Assembly (NCBI RefSeq): GCF_000184945.1
Contig: NZ_GL586311.1
Location: 1,714,598-1,778,597, forward strand
Length of the DNA stretch: 64,000 nucleotides
From: Segatella buccae ATCC 33574
GTDB taxonomy: Bacteria; Bacteroidota; Bacteroidia; Bacteroidales; Bacteroidaceae
Direction: 5' to 3'
The position numbers and the translations under genes were made by a program. The notes under the pieces were generated by a model that saw nothing but the letters and a program-made list of their open reading frames with translations, made no database searches and was not told the DNA's origin. Below, piece by piece: positions 34,022 through 42,415 of the stretch (positions are counted from its first letter, which is position 1; every line of letters starts with the position of its first letter).

Positions 34022-34052
34022 CAAAGGTAGTGTAAAAAAGGTAAACTACAAA
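34022..34052 (-). promoter_or_regulatory. Promoter upstream of corA
   Basis: Minus-strand -33 TTTG (34049-34052), 19 nt, -7 TACCTTTG (34022-34029). Expected start near 34015, leaving a ~120-nt leader before corA in which I see no riboswitch-like fold. Confidence 0.7.
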
Positions 34053-34117
34053 ATAAATGGTTGTTTATTTTGCAGTACTTTCTCCTGCAGGCTAAACTTT
34101 CGCATGGCTTCCGCCAT

Positions 34118-34783
34118 TCATCTGTAGGTGAAGTAGGAGCCTCCGTCGCTGTGCGCGTATTGCCGTAGCAACCGTTGTATGAATTCGGCATTGGCCCTCA
34201 CCTTGTCTTCGCACCCGTCATAGCCGTTGATGAGCACCATGAGGTGGGTGGTGGCAATGTCTATTTTCGTGCGCTCATTGTCGCTGGTGGGTGTGCCCAC
34301 TCCGCCACGAGCATCACGATAGACCGGCAGCCCGGCTATGTTGATGATGCCCCTGCCAATGCCTTCGTAGGGTTCTCCCTCGCGCCCCACACCCAGGGTG
34401 AGCGTGTCGCCCTCAAACTTGTCGGCATCAAATCCGCCTATGCTGTAGCCGTATGCGATGCTGGCAAGGTTGGTGAGATCCACAAGCGTGTCTATTTGGT
34501 AGAGTTCTTTGCCCAGCAACAGACGGCGGATGAGGGCTTCCGAGGCTGGCCTGTAGCGCGACGGATCTTTGCCACAGGCACGATACACGCGGCGTGTGGC
34601 GGCAATACCGCTGATGTCTTTCAGCGTCTCTGTGGTCAGTTCGGCCTTGAATTTCTCGCCCAATGCCTTGATTTCTTCCCAAAGCGGTTGGCAGAAAGGC
34701 GTATTCTTCACCTCAGCCTCCACGCAGGCTCCCACAAATCCCGGGCATACCGATTCTATCTCCTGTGATACAATAATGTTCAT
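34118..34783 (-). CDS. B3/B4 tRNA-binding domain protein (PheT-related)
   Basis: 221 aa from the ATG at 34783 (MNIIVSQEIE); the frame extends to 34834 but overlaps a -7 like TAATTTTG at 34832-34839. TRRVYRACGKDPSRYRPASEALIRRLLLGKELYQIDTLVDLTNLASIAYGYSIGGFD is the B3/B4 domain found in phenylalanyl-tRNA synthetase beta, where it edits mischarged tRNA. Here it stands alone, so it may be a free-standing editing or tRNA-related factor. The function of the stand-alone form is not established. Confidence 0.85.
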   Translation of the reverse strand: MNIIVSQEIESVCPGFVGACVEAEVKNTPFCQPLWEEIKALGEKFKAELTTETLKDISGIAATRRVYRACGKDPSRYRPASEALIRRLLLGKELYQIDTLVDLTNLASIAYGYSIGGFDADKFEGDTLTLGVGREGEPYEGIGRGIINIAGLPVYRDARGGVGTPTSDNERTKIDIATTHLMVLINGYDGCEDKVRANAEFIQRLLRQYAHSDGGSYFTYR

Positions 34784-34938
34784 TGCATTCTGTTTTGTAG
34801 TTTCTTTTCCGGATAAGCAGTGTTGATGATTCAAAATTACAGTTTATTTTCGAGAAATATTCTCTGGCATTCCTAACATTTGTTTTTTATCATCGGACCA
34901 TCTGTCTTCTATTTTCTAATCTCCTTTCAAGCATCGGG

Positions 34939-35928
34939 TTACGACGACCGTTCCATGCCCCGTTTCCGGAAAATCCATATTTCCACCGAATTGATGATAT
35001 TCTGCCACAGAATGTAGCAACCGGGGCCCACGGAGGAGAGCGGATGGAGGAATGCCGTGGCCACCCAGATGGAGAAAGCCGTATTCTTCTGGCCGAGCGA
35101 CTGGCCGGCTTCGATGGTCTTATCGAAATAGTGCCCTATGAAACGACCGGTGGCAAACTGGATGATGCAGAGCAGCAGGCCCATCACAGCGATGGAACAG
35201 AGAAAGAAAACGGAGGTGTGTTCCCATGCTTCGACAATGTTCATGGCGGTGGTGCCGGTGACCACGACAAGCGAGCAGCCCCATAGATAATAGCTCAAAT
35301 CCTTGACGCTGACTATCCGGCGATGGAGACGCTTGAACCGGTGCTTGACGATGTAGGCGCACAGCATGGGGAGCAGCAGCACGATGCTCACCTTATATAA
35401 TATGGTGAGAAACAAGGGAAAGAATGCCGCCACTTCAGCTGCCTCACCATCCGCTGCCGGAAGTAGGGGGAAGCAAAGGGGGATGAGCAGGGCAGAGATG
35501 AAATTGGAGATGAAGGTATAGGTGGTCATTTCTTCCAGACTGCCCCCCAGTTTGGCTGTCACCACAGCCGCCGCGGCTGCGCATGGCCCGATGATGCACA
35601 CCAGTATGGCTTCCATCATGATGAGGGCGTTGCCCCTGAGATTGAAACCGATGATGATTCCCAACTGCGCAGCGACGAAGACCACTTGCTGTATGCCTAT
35701 CCAGAAATGCCACTTTACAGGCAGCAGTTTCCTGAAATCGACCTTGCAGAAAGTGACAAAGAGTATGAGAAACATGAAGTCGGGCAGCACATTTGCATTG
35801 TGGGGCGCATACCATTGGCCTATCGGGCGGAGAGCAGGGACGAACCGGAAAAGCAGATAGACAATGCCCCCCGTGCCCATAGCCACGGGGAGCGTCCAGT
35901 TTTTGATGAAGCTGACGAGTGCGTTCAT
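34939..35928 (-). CDS. BASS-like membrane transporter (bile acid:sodium symporter superfamily)
   Basis: 329 aa, nine or ten hydrophobic helices. The segment CIIGPCAAAAAVVTAKLGGSLEEMTTYT resembles the first unwound-helix motif of BASS transporters, and GQSLGQKNTAFSIWVATAFLHP resembles the second. A sodium-coupled organic anion transporter is likely, but the substrate is unknown. Preceded by a consensus promoter. Confidence 0.72.
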   Translation of the reverse strand: MNALVSFIKNWTLPVAMGTGGIVYLLFRFVPALRPIGQWYAPHNANVLPDFMFLILFVTFCKVDFRKLLPVKWHFWIGIQQVVFVAAQLGIIIGFNLRGNALIMMEAILVCIIGPCAAAAAVVTAKLGGSLEEMTTYTFISNFISALLIPLCFPLLPAADGEAAEVAAFFPLFLTILYKVSIVLLLPMLCAYIVKHRFKRLHRRIVSVKDLSYYLWGCSLVVVTGTTAMNIVEAWEHTSVFFLCSIAVMGLLLCIIQFATGRFIGHYFDKTIEAGQSLGQKNTAFSIWVATAFLHPLSSVGPGCYILWQNIINSVEIWIFRKRGMERSS

Positions 35929-35950
35929 GTGTGAATGCTTTTAACCGATG

Positions 35951-35981
35951 CAAAGTTACACCAAAAAAGCGTAACGGCAAA
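35951..35981 (-). promoter_or_regulatory. Promoter of the BASS-like transporter gene
   Basis: Minus-strand -33 TTTG (35978-35981), 19 nt, -7 TAACTTTG (35951-35958). Expected start near 35945, only ~17 nt before the ATG at 35928. A second -7 like TATCTTTG overlaps the -33 box. Confidence 0.68.
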
Positions 35982-35995
35982 GATAAAACGGGGTT

Positions 35996-36763
35996 TTATC
36001 CGGCTGTTTTTCCGGCAAGATAGCGTTGGAATTTCTCTCTGAAGGCCTCCGTCACATGGATGATTTCGTTGCCGATGTAGATGCAGTTGTTTTTGTCTAC
36101 CGACCTTATTTTGTCGAGTGCGACGATGTAGCTGCGGTGCACGCGCAGGAAGCGGCCTGCGGGTAGCAGGCCTTCTACGGCCGTCATAGTCAGGTGGGTG
36201 ATGAGTGTCTCCCCTTTAGCGTGCTCTCGGTGGGAGTCATCGGGCAAGAGCTGAAACACCACATAGTCTTTCATGCCCATCACAAAGAGCAGCCGGCTCA
36301 GTTCCACCCGTTTCAGTTCGCCGTCGGCCTTGATAAACAGTGCGTCGTCGGTCGCAGTCTCCGTGGGCTGTTTGGTTGGTGCGGCTGCAGCTTTCTCCCG
36401 CAGTTCAAACCATTGTTTGGCCTTTTCGGCTGCGGCCAGAAACTTGTTGTAGCGAATGGGCTTGAGCAAGAAGTCGAGCGCGTTCACCTCGTAACTGTCG
36501 AAAGCATATTGCTTGAATGCCGTGGTGAAGATGATGCGGGTGTCGTCGGGCACCATGCGCGAGAGTTCCATGCCGTCGAGGTCGGGCATTTGGATGTCGA
36601 GAAATACGAGGTCGGAGGGATTCTCCCTCAGGGCCGAGAGTGCCTCTACGGAGTCGGCATAGCTTGCCCGGAGGGTAAGAAAAGGCGTGCGGCCGATGAA
36701 GTTTTCGAGCAGCCGGATAGCCAGCGGTTCGTCATCTACGATGATGCAGGTCAGTTGTTCCAT
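35996..36763 (-). CDS. LytTR-family response regulator
   Basis: 255 aa from the ATG at 36763 (MEQLTCIIVDDEPLAIRLLENF); a start at 36805 would lie deep inside the kinase gene. Receiver domain ~1-120 with acidic pair DDE, phospho-acceptor Asp in LVFLDIQMPDLDGMEL (~55) and Lys in LLKPIRY. LytTR DNA-binding domain ~150-250 (FIKADGELKRVELSRLLFVMGMKDYV, FLRVHRSYIVALDKI). Overlaps the kinase gene by 13 bp, so it forms a two-component pair. Likely controls the receptor gene at 37861 and/or itself. Confidence 0.93.
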   Translation of the reverse strand: MEQLTCIIVDDEPLAIRLLENFIGRTPFLTLRASYADSVEALSALRENPSDLVFLDIQMPDLDGMELSRMVPDDTRIIFTTAFKQYAFDSYEVNALDFLLKPIRYNKFLAAAEKAKQWFELREKAAAAPTKQPTETATDDALFIKADGELKRVELSRLLFVMGMKDYVVFQLLPDDSHREHAKGETLITHLTMTAVEGLLPAGRFLRVHRSYIVALDKIRSVDKNNCIYIGNEIIHVTEAFREKFQRYLAGKTAG

Positions 36764-37809
36764 AGTCTGATGTTTACGTAATAGGTGTCGCCATCGGGAC
36801 CGCATACGAAGTCGTGGCGGTCGGGATAGAGCAGTTGCAGTCGCCGGCGCAGGTTCTCGGTGCCTATGCCCGACCCGCTGCGGTTGCTGTCGCCTTTAGG
36901 ATAGTTGCTGTTTTCGCATGAGAAGGCGAGGCTTCCGGCATGCACGGAGAGCGAAATGTGGATGAAAGAGGGCTTGCTGCTGCTCACTCCATGTTTGAAA
37001 GCGTTTTCTATGGGCGATAGAAAGAGCATGGGGGCTATCGGGAGTGCCCCGTCAACGGTCTCGAAATCTGTCGTTATGACCACGTTAGGGCCGCAGCGCA
37101 GACTCATCAGGTCGATGTAGTTTTGCATGAATTCCACCTCGCTGCCCAGTGCCACGCGCTCCGAGCGTGTCTCGTAGAGTGCGTAGCGCAACAGATCGCT
37201 CAACCGGCCTATCTTGTCTTGTGCCATGTCGGCATCTATCTGTGTGAGGCTGGAGATGTTGTTGAGCGTGTTGAAAAGGAAGTGGGGATTGAGCTGGTTC
37301 TTCAGCCATGCCAGTTCGGCCTCTGTGTTTCTCTGTCGTTCCTCGGCGAGTTGTCGTTTCAGTTGTTTTTGGTGCAGATAATAGTGGCGGCCTATGGCCA
37401 GTCCTATCATGGCATAGTTGATGACTATCAGCACCACGTGGAATATATAAGTGCCGATGCGGGTGGCTTCGTTCCACACCACTTGCGAGCCGTCGGGGCC
37501 GTGGAGTAATATCTCGCGGTTTAAAAGGAGGATGATGCCAAGATTCAACAGCCAGAAAAGCCACCGTTTGATTTTAGGATGCTTTTTCGATTCGTAGATT
37601 TTCGGGACGAGCAAGTAGTTGTTTAATCCGAAAACAATCCAGAGTATCAGGAGCAGCGAACTGGTGATTCTTATCGACTCCCAAGCGGCATCAAGATTTT
37701 TCTCGATGCTGAAAATCACGAGTGACCATATCCCGATGAAGGTGAGATAGAGGAATGTCTGTTGGCCGAAGAAGACCACTTCGGAGTGTTTGAGTCGTTT
37801 TTTCATCAT
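36751..37809 (-). CDS. LytS/YehU-type sensor histidine kinase
   Basis: 352 aa. Four N-terminal membrane helices within residues ~10-150 without a large extracytoplasmic sensor, then a coiled coil and the His_kinase domain: LKNQLNPHFLFNTLNNISSL carries the phospho-acceptor His (~185) and GSGIGTENLRRRL is the ATP-binding G box. Partner of the LytTR regulator. Such membrane-only kinases sense envelope or membrane-associated signals. The terminator-like hairpin at 37823-37854 separates it from the receptor gene. Confidence 0.92.
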   Translation of the reverse strand: MMKKRLKHSEVVFFGQQTFLYLTFIGIWSLVIFSIEKNLDAAWESIRITSSLLLILWIVFGLNNYLLVPKIYESKKHPKIKRWLFWLLNLGIILLLNREILLHGPDGSQVVWNEATRIGTYIFHVVLIVINYAMIGLAIGRHYYLHQKQLKRQLAEERQRNTEAELAWLKNQLNPHFLFNTLNNISSLTQIDADMAQDKIGRLSDLLRYALYETRSERVALGSEVEFMQNYIDLMSLRCGPNVVITTDFETVDGALPIAPMLFLSPIENAFKHGVSSSKPSFIHISLSVHAGSLAFSCENSNYPKGDSNRSGSGIGTENLRRRLQLLYPDRHDFVCGPDGDTYYVNIRLWNN

Positions 37810-37822
37810 GCTGCATTGTTAG

Positions 37823-37854
37823 AGAGGCGGACTTCCGGCAGGAGATCCGCCTCT
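37823..37854. terminator. Hairpin between receptor gene and kinase gene
   Basis: AGAGGCGGA (37823-37831) pairs with TCCGCCTCT (37846-37854), 14-nt loop. The T-rich tail is on the plus-strand side, while both flanking genes are minus, so it may attenuate rather than fully stop transcription into the two-component genes. Confidence 0.5.
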
Positions 37855-37860
37855 GTGTTT

Positions 37861-40344
37861 TTACATGCCTATACCGGTTCCAGACCCGATATTGTTCAGT
37901 TGCTGGCTCTCCGACTTCCGTTCTCCGAAGTCGTTGTTGATGCGGCTTTGCCGTTGGCGGAATTGTTTTTGGGTGTTGCCGAATTTCCATGTGGCCGTGA
38001 GCCGCACCATCTGTATGGGTACGAGGATTTTAGTATGCTGCTCGAAGTCGGCCCCGTGGCTGTAGCTGTTCACCCGATACTTACCCGTAAGCGGCACCAC
38101 GTAGAGCAGGCTCAGTGTGAGCCGGTCTTTGCAGAGGTCTTTGTTGAGCGAGGTGAACAGCAGGCTGTTGCCGCTCTGATAGCCCTGAAGGTCGTAGTGG
38201 CGGGAGTTGGCATACACGCCGAGCGACCATTTCAGCAGCCACGGCAAGGTCTGTTGCAGGGAAGCGTAGCCCATGGTCTGCCATCCGTGGTTGCGCCGGT
38301 TGAGGGTTGAGGAGCGCATGTCTCCGTAGTCCAGGGCGGCATTGAGCATCAGCGTGGTGTGCTTGCCCGCCATCCAGCGCATGAAGGTGTTGAAGCTGGT
38401 CCACCGGTTCTTCACCACGTTGCCGTAGGTGGTGTGCAGCCGGTTGTCTTCCATGAACGAGTAGGTGGCAATCTGGTTGTTGCACAAGTTTTGGCCGAGC
38501 GTGGCGTTGACCATCAATTTGGGTGAATAGTAGTTGAACACGAGGCTTATGTAGTGTGATTTCTCCACATCGAGTGCCGGATTGCCATAGCTCACGTTGG
38601 TGGGATTGGAGTTGTCACGATAGGGGTTGAGGTAGGTCACGCCCGGGCGGAGTATGCGCATGTTGTAGTTGAGTCCCAGATTGGTTGTGGGTGCAAGGTT
38701 GTAGCTCAGTGTGGCCGAAGGCACGAGATTGCCGTAGTGCTTGGAGAAGTCGCTGCCCGCCCCCTTGCGGAAGTCGATGTTTTCCCAGGTGTGCTCGTAG
38801 CGCAGACCCGCTTTGGTGCCGAGCTTGCCCAGTGCGGCGCGGTATTCGGCGTAGCCGGCCAATATTCGTTGTGTGTTTTCGTAATCGGTGCTGTTGGCCT
38901 CGTCATAGTTTTTGGCATTGCCCGCAATGTTGTAGAAACGCGAGTCCGACGTGTTGCGGTGAGAGATGAATTTGGCCCCGACATCTAATGAGTGGCCTTT
39001 GGCCACCGGGGTGGCATAGTCTATCTGCACGGTGTGTTCCGTGCTGCGCAAATGGGCGTCCGAGTAGCGGTCGGTGAGGTTGAGTCCCGTGATGCCCGAG
39101 GGGGCATCGTAGCGGCTCTCACTCTCCGAGCGCGACGGGTTGGCGGTGAACAGGTAGCTTGCCGTGAGGCTGCGTGTGTGTTCCCGGTTGAAGAATCGCT
39201 GATAGTCCATGCTGCCGTTGAAGCCGAAGTTGTGGTATTTGTCGGCCCTTTGGGCGGAGTAGGTGAAGCCGCTGCCGTAGCTGCCGCCCGAGAGTGAGGT
39301 GCGTGGCAGTCCGTCGGTGGATGTCCGGTACTGCGTGATGCCGATGTTGGCATTGAGGGTGCTCATCGAGTCGAGGGCGTAACCCAGACTCATGTTGCCC
39401 ATGTTGAAGGGAGTCTTGTTGTCACTGCGCTGTTCGTAGTGCATCTGTGAGTTGCCGCCTGGGGCCGTCTGGGTGCGGTCGATGGATATGCGTATGTTCC
39501 GGTTGCGGTTGAGATTGTGCGTGGCATTCGCGCTGTAGCTGAATTTCCCCTGCTGTCCGCTGACGAAAGCTGAACCGCTATATCCTCTGTTGCCCGCAGC
39601 CAGACTCACATTGCCGTTGTAGCCGTTGAGGCTTTCAGTGCCTTGACCACCCGCGTGGTTGATGACGATGTTGAGCACACCGCCCGTCCCCTCCGCGTCG
39701 TATTTGGCTCCGGGATTGGTGATCACCTCAATGTTTTTCACCATCGAGGCCGGCAGCGACTTGAATATCTGCGAGGCATTGGCCTGAAACATCGGGTTGG
39801 GCTTGCCGTCTACATACACCTTGAAGCTCGCCGAACCGTTCACGCTGATGTTGTCCTGTCCGTCTACTGTCACCATGGGCACCTTGCGGAGCATGTCGAG
39901 CAGCGTCATCGACTTCGAGTCGCCGTCTTCCTGTACGTTATAGGTCATCTTGTCGGGTTCCATTTTCACGATGGGGCGCTGTGCCACCACCTCCACGTTT
40001 TTCAGTGCCGTGGCATCTTCGGCCGTGCATACGTCTCCAAGGGCAAGCATGGACTGCCCATTGAGTGTGACTTCGCGCATCACGGGCTTCTTGCCCACGG
40101 AGGAGAATGTAAGTATGAAAGTGCCTTTGCCGTCGAGTGCCTGCTTGATGCGCCCTTCGGCATCGGTGAGCGACATGGCTACAGGCTTCTGCCGGTTGGA
40201 CGGCCGGAACACGCGCACGGTGGCGTATGGTTCCGTTTCATTCTTGACAGAGTCTTTCAGTGTGCCCGTGATGAGGGTGTGTTGTGCAGATGCGGATGTG
40301 GTTATCAGCAAAGAGAGGGCGAAAAGGGCGGTTTTCTTTTTCAT
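37861..40344 (-). CDS. TonB-dependent receptor-like outer-membrane protein (OMP beta-barrel family)
   Basis: 827 aa. Signal peptide ending SASAQ, then a carboxypeptidase-regulatory-like domain (~22-110: TLITGTLKDSVKNETEPYATVRVF...), a plug (~120-235: LKNVEVVAQRPIVKMEPDKMTYNV, LRKVPMVTVDGQDNISVNG, NIEVITNPGAKYDAEGTGGVLNIV) and a long barrel typical of the outer membrane protein beta-barrel family (PF14905-like). No SusD partner is adjacent. Upstream of a LytS/LytTR pair on the same strand, so probably co-regulated. -7 motif TACCTTTG at 40374-40381. Ligand unknown. Confidence 0.85.
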   Translation of the reverse strand: MKKKTALFALSLLITTSASAQHTLITGTLKDSVKNETEPYATVRVFRPSNRQKPVAMSLTDAEGRIKQALDGKGTFILTFSSVGKKPVMREVTLNGQSMLALGDVCTAEDATALKNVEVVAQRPIVKMEPDKMTYNVQEDGDSKSMTLLDMLRKVPMVTVDGQDNISVNGSASFKVYVDGKPNPMFQANASQIFKSLPASMVKNIEVITNPGAKYDAEGTGGVLNIVINHAGGQGTESLNGYNGNVSLAAGNRGYSGSAFVSGQQGKFSYSANATHNLNRNRNIRISIDRTQTAPGGNSQMHYEQRSDNKTPFNMGNMSLGYALDSMSTLNANIGITQYRTSTDGLPRTSLSGGSYGSGFTYSAQRADKYHNFGFNGSMDYQRFFNREHTRSLTASYLFTANPSRSESESRYDAPSGITGLNLTDRYSDAHLRSTEHTVQIDYATPVAKGHSLDVGAKFISHRNTSDSRFYNIAGNAKNYDEANSTDYENTQRILAGYAEYRAALGKLGTKAGLRYEHTWENIDFRKGAGSDFSKHYGNLVPSATLSYNLAPTTNLGLNYNMRILRPGVTYLNPYRDNSNPTNVSYGNPALDVEKSHYISLVFNYYSPKLMVNATLGQNLCNNQIATYSFMEDNRLHTTYGNVVKNRWTSFNTFMRWMAGKHTTLMLNAALDYGDMRSSTLNRRNHGWQTMGYASLQQTLPWLLKWSLGVYANSRHYDLQGYQSGNSLLFTSLNKDLCKDRLTLSLLYVVPLTGKYRVNSYSHGADFEQHTKILVPIQMVRLTATWKFGNTQKQFRQRQSRINNDFGERKSESQQLNNIGSGTGIGM

Positions 40345-40599
40345 GTTGCGTTAGAGTTGAATATTTTCTTTTGCAAAGGTAGTTTAATTCGCGCAGTAAA
40401 CGATAAGGTTTTCGATGATTTCCCGTGTTTTTTTCGACCACTTTATGACTTTCGTGAGTCAGCTTGTCGGCATTGGCGGGCATATAGCACGATCTATTAA
40501 AACTTTTGAAAAAGGCTTACACGCAATTTTTCCATCCCCATTTTCCCCTCTCGTCCCATTCGCCTTATCAGCCCTATTCGTCTCATCCATTTTCTCACT
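40345..40599. other. Intergenic stretch without a supported gene
   Basis: Holds the receptor -7 motif near 40374 and otherwise T/C-rich sequence. It is followed by the repeat element copy B. Nothing else can be supported. Confidence 0.5.
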
Positions 40600-40747
40600 T
40601 GGCCCAACCGACCTTGCAAAAGAGCCACACTTAGAAGCTCATTCGGCCCGAATGAGAACCTCAAAGAGCCCCTTTTGCAAGGTTGGAAAGCCCCTTTTAG
40701 GGGTTGGGGGCTCTCTTTAGGGGGGTGGAGGGCTTTTGTTTTAAAAA

Positions 40748-40773
40748 AAGGGAAGCACCCGCGTGCTTCCCTT
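40748..40773 (-). terminator. Terminator in copy B, downstream of pepD
   Basis: AAGGGAAGCAC and GTGCTTCCCTT form a perfect 11-bp stem with a 4-nt loop, followed on the minus strand by T's. It can end pepD transcripts and also any transcript from the promoter at 40781-40812. Confidence 0.88.
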
Positions 40774-40780
40774 GCTTATG

Positions 40781-40812
40781 CAAAGATAATCCATTTTTGG
40801 GCTGAATGCAAA
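40781..40812 (-). promoter_or_regulatory. Perfect promoter inside repeat copy B
   Basis: Minus-strand -33 TTTG (40809-40812), exactly 20 nt, -7 TATCTTTG (40781-40788), directly upstream of the hairpin at 40748-40773. Same geometry as copy A. Confidence 0.6.
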
Positions 40813-40867
40813 TGTGCAAGGAACAATCCTTACATCGCAAAAGCCTACGATCTCTTCTTGTTGAGGC

Positions 40868-42325
40868 TCATTTGTCGCCGACTTCGAGCAAAGCCTGCTT
40901 GATGAGTGCCCAGAACGGGGCGGCTGTGGCAATGAGGCAACGCTCTGCAGTGGTGTGCGGACTGCGGATGGTCGGGCCCAGGCTCACCACATCAAGGTGC
41001 GGATATTTTTCCAAGATGATGGAGCATTCCAGTCCGGCGTGATCCACTTGCGTGATTCCTTCCTCGCCATTCTGCTCTTTGTAGATCTTTTTGAACAGGT
41101 TGAGAACCTCGCTGTCGGGGTTGGGATCCCAACCACCGTAGCTTCCGCTCATCTCCACTTTCATGCCGGCCATGTTGAAGCAGCTCTCCAGCGAGGTAGC
41201 GATGTAGTCTTTCATGTCTTCGCGCGACGAGCGGACAAGTATCTTGATGAAAGCCTTTCCGCTCTCGATGTCGATGATGGCGAGGTTGGAAGAAGTCTCT
41301 ACCACGTCGGGATAGACCGGAATCATGCGCACTACGCCATTATGGCAGGCATAGATGGCATTAATGAGATTGTCTTGTATTTCCACCGGCACTTCCTTTT
41401 CGGGGGTGGGTACCTCTTCGGTGAAGAACTCGATATTGTGCTCGATGGTTTTGTACTCGTCTTCAAAGACGGCTTTCCAGTCGGCCACGAGTTCTTTCAG
41501 AGCCTCCACGTTCTCTTTGGGCAGGGTGAGCACCACCTCGGCCTTGAAGGGAATGGCGTTGCGCATGTTGCCGCCGTGCCATTCGGCCAACCGTGCATCG
41601 GTCTCTTCGATGGCCTCGCGCACGAAACGCACCATCAGTTTGTTGGCGTTGGCACGACCTTCGTTGATTTCCAGTCCGGAGTGTCCGCCGCGCAAGCCCT
41701 TGAGTGTCACTCTCATGGCAGCATCGGTCTTGTCGGTCTCAGCCTCCTGATAGTCGAGTGTGGCGGTGAAGTCGATGCCGCCGGCCGAGCCGATTACAAA
41801 TTTGCCCCAAGTCTCGGAGTCGAGGTTCATGAGGATGTCACCATTGAGTTCGCCCTCGGGCAGGTTGGTAGCCCCATACATGCTGGTTTCCTCATCGGCC
41901 GTGATAAGGCCTTCCACGGGCCCGTGTTTCAAGTCTTTCGACTCCATGACAGCCATGATGGTGGCTACTCCCAGGCCGTTGTCGGCACCGAGTGTGGTTT
42001 GGTTGGCACGCAGCCACTCACCGTCGATGACGGGCTCGATGGGATCGGTCGTGAAGTCGTGCTTGCTGTCGGGGCTCTTCTGCGGCACCATGTCCATGTG
42101 GGCCTGCAAGATGACCCCCTTCTTGCCCTCCATGCCGGGAGTGGCCGGCTTGCGCATGATGATGTTTCCGGCGGCGTCTTGGAAGGCTTCTACGCCTGCC
42201 TGCTTGGCAAAATCGAGGAGAAACTGCTGTATCTTCTCCAGATGTCCCGATGGGCGGGGCACTTGCATCAACAAATGGAAGTTACGCCAAATCTCAACCG
42301 GGTTCAGATTTTTGATTTCATTCAT
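40868..42325 (-). CDS. pepD: Aminoacyl-histidine dipeptidase (peptidase D, M20C)
   Basis: 485 aa, normal length. Di-zinc M20 motifs: LQAHMDMVPQK (His/Asp ligands), TLGADNGLGVA, GLITADEETSMYGA (general base Glu) and LGPTIRSPHTTAER near the C terminus; a dimerisation domain inserts at ~205-385. Cytoplasmic enzyme that splits Xaa-His and other dipeptides, fitting peptide-based growth of these bacteria. Confidence 0.95.
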   Translation of the reverse strand: MNEIKNLNPVEIWRNFHLLMQVPRPSGHLEKIQQFLLDFAKQAGVEAFQDAAGNIIMRKPATPGMEGKKGVILQAHMDMVPQKSPDSKHDFTTDPIEPVIDGEWLRANQTTLGADNGLGVATIMAVMESKDLKHGPVEGLITADEETSMYGATNLPEGELNGDILMNLDSETWGKFVIGSAGGIDFTATLDYQEAETDKTDAAMRVTLKGLRGGHSGLEINEGRANANKLMVRFVREAIEETDARLAEWHGGNMRNAIPFKAEVVLTLPKENVEALKELVADWKAVFEDEYKTIEHNIEFFTEEVPTPEKEVPVEIQDNLINAIYACHNGVVRMIPVYPDVVETSSNLAIIDIESGKAFIKILVRSSREDMKDYIATSLESCFNMAGMKVEMSGSYGGWDPNPDSEVLNLFKKIYKEQNGEEGITQVDHAGLECSIILEKYPHLDVVSLGPTIRSPHTTAERCLIATAAPFWALIKQALLEVGDK

Positions 42326-42415
42326 AGCTGTATGGTTTAAATGTTATACGATAGTTTGGTTGGTTTCGATATGCTGTTTGCAGTGCATTCACCCCGTTCA
42401 AGGGCTGCCTGCGGG

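Larger units (their letters stand above)
40600..40829 (-). repeat. Dispersed intergenic element, copy B
   Basis: Reverse-complement partner of 9391-9645. Read on the minus strand it shows the same order: TTTGCATTC, 20-nt spacer, TTATCTTTGCAT, AGCAAGGGAAG hairpin, AACCCCTAAAAGGGGCTTTCC, TTGCAAAAGGGG, CATTCGGGCCGAATGAGCTT, AAGTGTGGCTCTTTTGCAA. It lies directly 3' of pepD, as copy A lies 3' of udk. A fragment of the same family (GGGCCACACTTGGAAGC) occurs near 50437. Confidence 0.7.

Noticed and set aside
34118..34783. Truncated pheT pseudogene
   Set aside because: The frame is intact, has its own -7 motif and a proper start, and stand-alone B3/B4 proteins are a known family.
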